Source: Lachnospiraceae bacterium (GTDB taxonomy: Bacteria > Bacillota > Clostridia > Lachnospirales > Lachnospiraceae). From it: a stretch of 64,000 bases of DNA. Where the stretch lies: positions 1 through 64,000 of the forward strand of contig CAJTEM010000016.1 in the NCBI GenBank assembly GCA_910575255.1, written 5' to 3'. Made by a program: the position numbers and the translations under genes. Every line of letters begins with the position of its first letter. Within the stretch, counting starts at the first letter, position 1. Below the pieces are notes generated by a model that saw only the letters and a list, made by a program, of their open reading frames with translations, was not told where the DNA came from and ran no database searches. Shown here in pieces: positions 58,170 through 64,000 of this stretch.

Positions 58170-58748
58170 ATGACTATTTTTCAAATATTGACTGCTATCA
58201 TTTTGCTTGTTATCTATGCTTGCTACTATGCAAAGAAAATAGAGCAAAAGAAAAAAGGAATCCGTACCACGCAAATCGGAAAGGGAAAGCAAGGCGTTCC
58301 TCTATATATTGAAATTACAATGGGTATTGCAACATTCTGCGTTGTAGTCGTAGAGGTCATAAGCATTGTGTTAGACTGGTCTATTTCTCCTGTGTGGGTT
58401 AGAATTGCAGGACTAACTATCTCTGCATTGGGAGTCGCACTTTTTATAACAGCTATGCTTACAATGCGTGATAGTTGGCGTGCAGGCGTATCGAAAGATA
58501 AAACAGAACTTGTCACATCAGGAGTATTCAAGATAAGCCGTAACCCAGCCTTTCTTGGCTTTGATCTTATGTATTTAGGCGTTTTAATGGTATTTTTTAA
58601 TTGGGTGCTTCTCATATTTTCAGCCTTTGCAATTCTCACGCTCCATTTGCAGATTGTAAACAACGAAGAGGACGCAATGTTATTGGCGTTCGGAGATGAA
58701 TATCTGAATTACAAGAAAAAGGTAAACAGATATTTAGGAAGGAAATAA
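58170..58748 (+). CDS. ICMT/phospholipid-methyltransferase-like membrane protein
   Basis: 192 aa, about four membrane spans. T-S-G-V-F-K-I-S-R-N-P-A-F-L-G-F-D-L and H-L-Q-I-V-N-N-E-E-D-A-M-L-L-A-F-G-D-E-Y-L-N-Y-K form the SAM-binding ICMT/PEMT C-terminal core. Target lipid or protein unknown. Cargo at the right end of island A; 21 bases after the repressor gene, same strand, so shares its promoter. Confidence 0.88.
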   Translation: MTIFQILTAIILLVIYACYYAKKIEQKKKGIRTTQIGKGKQGVPLYIEITMGIATFCVVVVEVISIVLDWSISPVWVRIAGLTISALGVALFITAMLTMRDSWRAGVSKDKTELVTSGVFKISRNPAFLGFDLMYLGVLMVFFNWVLLIFSAFAILTLHLQIVNNEEDAMLLAFGDEYLNYKKKVNRYLGRK

Positions 58749-58761
58749 ATAGGCAAACGAC

Positions 58762-58807
58762 AAAACGCCCTTAGCTATGAGTTGCTACCCACAGCTAAGG
58801 GCGTTTT
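58762..58807 (+). terminator. Terminator of the repressor-methyltransferase operon
   Basis: Fifteen-bp stem (58762-58776 with 58793-58807) with A on the 5' and T on the 3' side, so it can work in both directions. Confidence 0.88.
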
Positions 58808-58896
58808 AATATGGATTGTTATATCAGAAAACCATTCTCTTTCATTCTTTAACCCATAAACCACTGGATTACAAGAATAATGGCTCTTATACAACT

Positions 58897-58914
58897 GTTA
58901 TCAAATTGTTATCA
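58897..58914. promoter_or_regulatory. Integrase arm-type sites at the right end of island A
   Basis: GTTATCA at 58897-58903 and 58908-58914, 11-base step, matching the pair at 48628/48639 and 35188/35199 in the left-end sequences. Confidence 0.6.
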
Positions 58915-58973
58915 AAAGACTTCTCGGAATGCCGAAAACCCGCATAAATACTGGCTTTTTACGACTTCTCAAT

Positions 58974-58987
58974 TTATTCGAACTCTA
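58974..58987. other. Island attachment site in the 3' end of guaA
   Basis: TTATTCGAACTCTA covers the guaA stop codon and last three codons. ATTCGAACTC recurs at 35077 and with one change at 48517. Insertion keeps the last codons of guaA. Confidence 0.75.
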
Positions 58988-60266
58988 TCGTCGCCGGCGG
59001 CTTCGGACTCATGTCATAACACACCCTGCACACATTCCCCACCTCAGCCAATATCCGATTCGTAATCCTCTCCAGCACATCCCAATCCACTCTCTCAACC
59101 GTAGCGCTCATAGCATCCACGGTATTGATGGCCCGGATAATCACCATATAATCAAAGCACCGGGCATTGTTCTTCACACCCACGGACTTGAAATCCGGCA
59201 CCACGGTAAAGTACTGCCATACCTTTTTATTCAGCCCTGCCCGCTCAAACTCCTCTCTGAGGATAGCGTCCGATTCCCGCACCGCTTCCAGCCTGTCCCT
59301 GGTAATGGCGCCTAAGCAGCGCACACCCAGTCCCGGTCCCGGGAATGGCTGACGGTACACCATGGACTCCGGCAATCCCAGCTCCAGGCCGCAGGACCGC
59401 ACCTCATCCTTAAAAAGCTGCTTCAGCGGCTCCACCAGCTCAAACTTCAGATCCTCCGGCAGACCGCCCACATTATGGTGGGACTTCACCATTTTAGCAG
59501 TCTTGGTGCCGCTCTCAATGATATCCGGGTAAATGGTTCCCTGACCTAAAAAGTCGATTCCCTCCAACTTCCTGGCCTCTTCCTCAAACACCCGGATAAA
59601 CTCTCCGCCAATGATTTTACGCTTCTTTTCCGGATCCGCCACGCCCTCCAGCTTGCCCAGGAAACGCTCCACCGCATCCACATAGATCAGATTGGCATGG
59701 AGCTGGTTCTGAAACACCTCAACCACACTCTCCGACTCATGTTTTCTCATCAGGCCATGATTCACATGGACGCATACCAGCTGCTGTCCGATCGCCTTGA
59801 TCAACATGGCAGCCACCACAGAAGAATCCACACCGCCGGACAGTGCCAGAAGAACCTTCCGGTCTCCTACCTGCCTGCGAATCCGTTCCACCTGGTCTTC
59901 AATGAAATTCTTCATGTTCCAGTTTGCCTCTGCCTGGCAGACCCCAAACACAAATTCCTTCATTTCCTCCTCTGTCGGCAGGCTATCCCGTGTCATCTCG
60001 CATTTTGCCGTCGGATGGTCAATGGCTAACATCGGATATCCGCACTGGTACAGCGAAGGATCAATATCCACTGCACTGCCATTCACCACACGATTCTCCC
60101 CGCCGTTTAACACGATTCCCTTTACATTCTCCAGCTTTTCCAGCTCCCCGACCGTAATGTCATGGGGATGAATCTCGCTGTACACGCCCAAATCGCGAAT
60201 CTGGCGGGCGATTGTAGTATTCTCCGTACTGCCCAGGTCAAGAATTACAATCATATCCTGTTTCAT
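58974..60266 (-). CDS. guaA: GMP synthase with shortened glutaminase domain
   Basis: Makes GMP from XMP. 430 aa; usual length is about 510. The ATP-pyrophosphatase (L-A-L-S-G-G-V-D-S-S-V, about 140-150) and C-terminal dimer domain (F-P-G-P-G-L-G-V-R, end I-E-F-E) are complete. The N-terminal glutamine amidotransferase domain is about 110 residues with no Cys-His-Glu triad: the usual G-x-C-x-G-x-Q is replaced by A-I-D-H-P-T-A-K-C. So it is likely to use ammonia directly or a separate glutaminase. Its 3' end is the attachment site of the islands. Confidence 0.92.
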   Translation of the reverse strand: MKQDMIVILDLGSTENTTIARQIRDLGVYSEIHPHDITVGELEKLENVKGIVLNGGENRVVNGSAVDIDPSLYQCGYPMLAIDHPTAKCEMTRDSLPTEEEMKEFVFGVCQAEANWNMKNFIEDQVERIRRQVGDRKVLLALSGGVDSSVVAAMLIKAIGQQLVCVHVNHGLMRKHESESVVEVFQNQLHANLIYVDAVERFLGKLEGVADPEKKRKIIGGEFIRVFEEEARKLEGIDFLGQGTIYPDIIESGTKTAKMVKSHHNVGGLPEDLKFELVEPLKQLFKDEVRSCGLELGLPESMVYRQPFPGPGLGVRCLGAITRDRLEAVRESDAILREEFERAGLNKKVWQYFTVVPDFKSVGVKNNARCFDYMVIIRAINTVDAMSATVERVDWDVLERITNRILAEVGNVCRVCYDMSPKPPATIEFE

Positions 60267-60413
60267 CCTGCTTTCTCCTTATGTTTTGGAACACATCTCT
60301 GCTGCGGATGTGTCTGTTTTATGCTGCAGCATTATCTGCTGCTTTTATTATACTAAAATACAGACAAAACGCAATGTTTCCTGCCTTTCTTTTTCTGAAA
60401 ATTCATTTCCTCC

Positions 60414-62321
60414 CTATCTCCCAATCCCCGCATTCCTCTCATAAGCCCACAGCGACAGCACATACCAGCAAGCCAGAATCCCGAAGACAACCAGCACACT
60501 GACGAAATTCACCGCAAACAGATTCGTAAACATCATCTTCCCCAAAGCTCCTACCGAGAACAGAGAAGAGATGCCCATGACCAGAAACGGCAGGCCATAG
60601 GCCACGGCCAGCTCCGCGGCGGCTGCCCTTTGCAGCCGGATCCGGTCCATTCCCATCCTTCTCAAAATCCGGCACCGTTCCTTTTCCTCAAAGGCATCGT
60701 TATACAGCTTCATAAACAAAATACTCCCGCTGGCAAGGATAAAAACCAAAAACATAAAAATGCAGATGGAGTACATAATCTTAACCCAGTCCAGTTCATG
60801 GTTCTCCGGATCTATGGCAACCCTGGCTGTATTATGTTCCGAAGTATCCTCCACCAGCACATCCAGGCTTTCTCTCACTTTCTCAAAATGCTTCCCATCC
60901 TCGATTCGGTAATTATAAGTATAAAGCACCTCTCCCAGAGGCAGCAGTTTCTCATACTCCTCATCATTCAGCACATAAAAGCTCATACTCTCCTGAAGAT
61001 ATCCCAGATAAGGCACGCTGCTGTCCCCGGTCTGCCGGTAGCTTTTGCCATGAATCGTGATCTCCACATCCGACCGCCCGGTAATCAGCGACAAAAGGTA
61101 CAGGTGAGATATTTTAAACACCTCATCCTCCCCGGGTTCCTCAAAAGTAAGCCCCATTCCGGTCTCCTTAGCCAGCTTTCGCAGGCCCGAATAAGAGACA
61201 AACGCATATTTGCTGTAATGCTCCCTGGCCTCCACCAGGGAACCGTCCAGGCTTAGCATCTGTATCCGGGAACTCATGGCAACCGAATCCACTCTTTCAA
61301 TCAGCGCCCTCGCCTGTCCGTCCAAATCCGGCCTGCTGCTCAACAGCTGAAAGGTATAGGTATTTTCAAACTGTATGATATTTTCATACCTGCCCCTCAT
61401 GGCAAATCCCATCGCCAGGGCAGTCACCGAACAGAGCATCAATACTGACACCACGGCATACGTACGGTAATTCTTCTGCATCCGGAAAATGACGCTGTTG
61501 ATCCACAGCACCCGCCCCTTTTGGTAAAGAAAATGCTTCCGCTCCGCCAGAGTCTGGAATACCAGCGGAATCAGGCCTCCAAACAGGAGATAAACCCCTG
61601 CTGTCACCATCACCACAGCCCCAAAAGCATTTCCCATCACACTGCTTCTCCCCTCCTTTAAGGCCAAGGAATATCCCCATCCCAGAATCCAGACTCCCAG
61701 AAATGCCCTGACAAAAAGCATTCCCCGGCTCTGCCTCACATATTCATTCCGCTTTGCTGCAGAAATCATCCCCAGCACACTGCTGCGGGCAATGTTCACA
61801 TACCCCATAAGGGCAAAAAACAGATAAATGCTCAGATAAACCACTGCTGTCACCACAATTGGCTCTATCGCCGGCACAAACCGAATCTCTACCGCCAGAT
61901 CCGAAATTGCCAGCAGAATCATCTGGAACAGCCCTGCGGTCAGCATTCCCAGCACAATTCCCAGACCCAGGGCCGACAGCCCTGTAAGCACGGTCTCCGC
62001 CAGATATAATCTGCCAATCCTCTGGTTCGTCAGGCCCATGAACACATAGATTCCGATTTCCTTCTTCCTTTGCCTCAGGAATACGCTGACCGAATACCAG
62101 ATGAAAAACACCATAAAACACCCAAGCACAAAAGAAGTCATCTGAATCAATATCCCGATATATTCGCGATTCCTGCTTCCCAACACCGCAAAGGCATCCG
62201 AATACAGAATATTCTGAAAGTTAAAAAACACCAGCACCGTAAAGGACAAGGACAAAATCAAAGAAAGATAATTCTTAAATCCGCTCCTGAAATTCTGCCA
62301 CACTAACCCCATCATCCCCAT
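60414..62321 (-). CDS. BceB-type ABC permease (FtsX-like)
   Basis: 635 aa. Ten membrane spans: one at the N-terminus, three around 60-190, two more near 230-290, then a large outer loop (about 315-530) and three at the end. The large loop is the peptide-antibiotic sensor domain of BceB proteins. Works with the ATPase downstream of its promoter and the kinase further upstream to detect and remove bacitracin- or lantibiotic-like peptides. Start overlaps the ATPase gene by ten bases. Confidence 0.88.
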   Translation of the reverse strand: MGMMGLVWQNFRSGFKNYLSLILSLSFTVLVFFNFQNILYSDAFAVLGSRNREYIGILIQMTSFVLGCFMVFFIWYSVSVFLRQRKKEIGIYVFMGLTNQRIGRLYLAETVLTGLSALGLGIVLGMLTAGLFQMILLAISDLAVEIRFVPAIEPIVVTAVVYLSIYLFFALMGYVNIARSSVLGMISAAKRNEYVRQSRGMLFVRAFLGVWILGWGYSLALKEGRSSVMGNAFGAVVMVTAGVYLLFGGLIPLVFQTLAERKHFLYQKGRVLWINSVIFRMQKNYRTYAVVSVLMLCSVTALAMGFAMRGRYENIIQFENTYTFQLLSSRPDLDGQARALIERVDSVAMSSRIQMLSLDGSLVEAREHYSKYAFVSYSGLRKLAKETGMGLTFEEPGEDEVFKISHLYLLSLITGRSDVEITIHGKSYRQTGDSSVPYLGYLQESMSFYVLNDEEYEKLLPLGEVLYTYNYRIEDGKHFEKVRESLDVLVEDTSEHNTARVAIDPENHELDWVKIMYSICIFMFLVFILASGSILFMKLYNDAFEEKERCRILRRMGMDRIRLQRAAAAELAVAYGLPFLVMGISSLFSVGALGKMMFTNLFAVNFVSVLVVFGILACWYVLSLWAYERNAGIGR

Positions 62322-63079
62322 GAAAGCTCACCTCCCATGGAAGTCTGCATATCAATAATCCGGTCATAAAATTCCTTCCGGTCTGCGCCCCGGCTGATCC
62401 GGCAGATCATCCGGCCGTCACAAAGCATATACACATCCCGGGCATAAGATGCACAGAACGGATCGTGGGTCACCATGAGAATCGTCGCCTGGCCATTCTC
62501 ATTCACCCCTCTCAGGCACTCCAAAAGCTCTCTTCCTGCCTTGGAATCCAGGGCCCCCGTCGGCTCGTCCGCAAAGATAATCTCCGGCCCCGTAATCAGC
62601 GCCCGGCAGGTAGCTCCCCGCTGCTTCTGCCCTCCCGACAACTGATAAGGATATTTCTTCAGATGCTCCTCCAGCCCGAACCGCCTGGCCAGCTTTTCCA
62701 CCCGCTCCACACACTCCCTCCCGGACACTCCGCCCAGAGAAAGAGGCAGCGCGATATTGTCCTGCAAGGTCATGGTATCCAGAAGATTATAATCCTGGAA
62801 AATGAACCCGATCTTATCCCGCCTCAGCTTAGACAGCTCCCGGTTGGACATCCGGGTCACCTCCTGTCCATCCACAAAAACCGTTCCCATCGTCGGCTGG
62901 TCAATGGTGGATAAAATATTCAGAAGGGTGGTCTTTCCTGAGCCGGACGGTCCCATAACCGCAATGAAATCATCCTTTTCAATCGTAAAATCAATTCCCT
63001 TCAGTACCTTTGTCTGAAATCCCTTTGTCCCGTAATCCTTCACCAGATTTTTAATCTGCACCACTGGATTTTTGTTCAT
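62312..63079 (-). CDS. BceA-type ABC ATPase
   Basis: 255 aa. Walker A G-P-S-G-S-G-K-T-T (about 40-48), signature L-S-G-G-Q-K-Q-R-G (about 145; the usual R is K here), Walker B I-I-F-A-D-E-P-T-G (about 166) and the H-loop M-V-T-H-D-P. Forms a pair with the permease. GGAG before ATG. Confidence 0.92.
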   Translation of the reverse strand: MNKNPVVQIKNLVKDYGTKGFQTKVLKGIDFTIEKDDFIAVMGPSGSGKTTLLNILSTIDQPTMGTVFVDGQEVTRMSNRELSKLRRDKIGFIFQDYNLLDTMTLQDNIALPLSLGGVSGRECVERVEKLARRFGLEEHLKKYPYQLSGGQKQRGATCRALITGPEIIFADEPTGALDSKAGRELLECLRGVNENGQATILMVTHDPFCASYARDVYMLCDGRMICRISRGADRKEFYDRIIDMQTSMGGELSWG

Positions 63080-63232
63080 GTATGCTCCTCCCTGCGTTCA
63101 TCGTCAGCGGCATGTGCCAAACTCCGGCACGTGCCTCCTTTTTTGCTATTGTAAAACAGGAAAGAGAAAAAATCCTTACATTCTCATTACAAAAGCCAGG
63201 CTAAGCCTTACATCTGGCAGAGCCACTCATGC

Positions 63233-64000
63233 TTAGGACCATTGCCCGCGGAAATAATCGTTCCCCCGAAAAGCAATACAAAACCTGGTATAACTTCCAT
63301 ATTCACTCTCGGCCCGAAGCTCATGTCCCATACGGCTGACAATCTTCGCCGCCAGATAAAGCCCCATCCCCGTGGATTTATATTTCCCGTTATGAGTATT
63401 CTGTCCTGTAAATCCTTTTTCAAAAATTCTCGGCAGATCACAGTCCCGGATTCCCACCCCATGGTCCTCCACAAAAAGCTTCACAAGCCCTGCCTCCTGC
63501 TCTGTCCACAGACAAAGTCTCTCCTCCTTCTCCCGGCAATATTTCACCGCGTTCGATATCAGCTGATCCAATACATAGACCAGCCACGCCGGATCCGTAT
63601 AAACGGTTTCCTCCCCCACCTCATCCTTTATCACAAACCTTTTCTGAATCAGAAAAAACTGATTGTTATGAATCGACGTTTTTACACATTCCCGAAGCCT
63701 TACCTGACGCACCTGAAGATCAAAGAGTTCTCCCTGAAGCCGGCACCCCAGCAGCATGGATGAAATCTGCTGGTTCATCCTCTCCAGCTGTTCTCTCATG
63801 GTATTTCTCAGCTTCACATCCCCAATCCTTCCCTGAAGCAGCATCCCGGCCGCCAGGGGAAGCTTCAGCTCATGGCACCATCCCGCCACATAATCCTGCA
63901 GATCACGGTTCTCCTGGAACCGTTCTTTCAGCTGTCTCTCCAGAATCCCCACATCATGCTCCGCCAGTTCCCAGTTCTCAAAGCCCGAAAACACCCGGCA
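63233..64000 (-). CDS. Histidine kinase of the Bce module (partial)
   Basis: Runs off the right edge; the visible part is about 255 residues. H box W-C-H-E-L-K-L-P-L (about residue 45 of the visible part), N box L-I-S-N-A-V-K-Y, G1 D-H-G-V-G-I, F box I-F-E-K-G-F-T-G and G2 S-T-G-M-G-L-Y. BceS type with short sensor; the sensor helices are beyond the window. Upstream of the ATPase gene with 150 bases between, so part of the peptide-resistance module. Confidence 0.9.
   Translation of the reverse strand, partial: CRVFSGFENWELAEHDVGILERQLKERFQENRDLQDYVAGWCHELKLPLAAGMLLQGRIGDVKLRNTMREQLERMNQQISSMLLGCRLQGELFDLQVRQVRLRECVKTSIHNNQFFLIQKRFVIKDEVGEETVYTDPAWLVYVLDQLISNAVKYCREKEERLCLWTEQEAGLVKLFVEDHGVGIRDCDLPRIFEKGFTGQNTHNGKYKSTGMGLYLAAKIVSRMGHELRAESEYGSYTRFCIAFRGNDYFRGQWS

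Larger units (their letters stand above)
48517..58985. mobile_element. Island A: mobilisable genomic island at the 3' end of guaA
   Basis: About 10.5 kb between att-like repeats at 48517 and 58976. Order from guaA: terminator, ICMT methyltransferase, XRE, xis, int, RHH protein, AAA ATPase, MobV relaxase with oriT-like region, TnpV, HTH controller, restriction endonuclease, DNA methyltransferase, zinc-ribbon protein, unknown partner, left-end sequence. Integrase and relaxase are intact, so the island should be able to excise and be mobilised by a helper. Confidence 0.78.

Noticed and set aside
1-64000. CRISPR array
   Set aside because: No set of short direct repeats with regular unique spacers was seen. 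The 42-base repeats at 6485 and 6563 occur only twice.
1-64000. tRNA or rRNA genes
   Set aside because: No stretch folds with a proper T-loop, anticodon arm and acceptor stem by eye; isolated TTCGAA words belong to the attachment sites.

Overview
The window looks like chromosomal DNA of a gut Lachnospiraceae-type Clostridium (Bacillota). The evidence is the clostridial gene content (BceAB/BceS-type ABC module, PyrK, HxlR regulators, DUF6033, Tn916/Tn4451-type mobility genes), strong AGGAGG ribosome sites, TTG/GTG starts and the mosaic base composition. This assignment is inference from gene content; no rRNA or taxonomic marker is present.

Layout. 1-320 is the end of one integrated element, which cuts off an amino-acid permease gene (319-939). 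A divergent GntR regulator with a clear operator follows (991-1963). 2095-3620 holds a nucleoside phosphorylase, a transposase remnant, an attachment-like hairpin site and an integrase remnant. 3727-5921 carries a Fic-fold protein with an altered active site and a RhuM protein, followed by a 290-bp dumbbell-shaped inverted-repeat element (5985-6274). 6648-10986 is an operon headed by a LytTR/GHKL two-component system that feeds a set of small unknown proteins sharing a C-terminal LD-x-K/Q-I/V tail. A related protein (DUF6033) sits under a BlaI/M56 pair at 29521-32031. Between them lie many small accessory enzymes and regulators (nitroreductase, four HxlR/AraC-type regulators, PEBP, DUF2000, EamA, DUF1801, DUF1905, an XRE-desulfoferrodoxin fusion), several broken by one-base deletions, then MazF, a small sigma-like factor and a DUF1934-metK-radical SAM-nudC-pyrK operon. 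32340-33850 is scrambled: a pyrD/radical-SAM chimera, an XRE tail and a truncated IS3 end.

The right half is a stack of related genomic islands that use the 3' end of guaA (58974) as attachment site. Island A (about 48517-58985) looks complete. Its order is guaA att, methyltransferase cargo, XRE repressor, xis, int, RHH protein, AAA ATPase, MobV relaxase with oriT-like hairpins, TnpV, and then a defence slot with a controller protein, a restriction endonuclease, a DNA methyltransferase and an unassigned two-gene unit (zinc-ribbon protein plus helix-rich partner). Island B (35077-48526) has the same plan but is wrecked. Its integrase gene is split by a 9,160-bp composite insertion (34428-43587), flanked by the 7-bp repeat ACGAATA and powered by a recombinase-in-trio (RIT) core. 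The insertion carries an AIPR abortive-infection gene, a holin-like toxin, acetyltransferases and debris. An IS630 copy separates its XRE repressor from the xis promoter.

Right of guaA (60414-64000) the chromosome continues with a BceB-type permease, its ATPase and a histidine kinase that runs off the window. How the parts work together: XRE repressors sit opposite xis-int promoters whose operators lie inside the spacer, MobV plus an oriT would let island A be mobilised, and the left-end slots carry phage-defence genes. The most novel signals are the RIT composite that cuts integrase genes at the HxxR codons, the LD-tail protein family, the zinc-ribbon pair and the Fic protein with both catalytic and inhibitory motifs changed.
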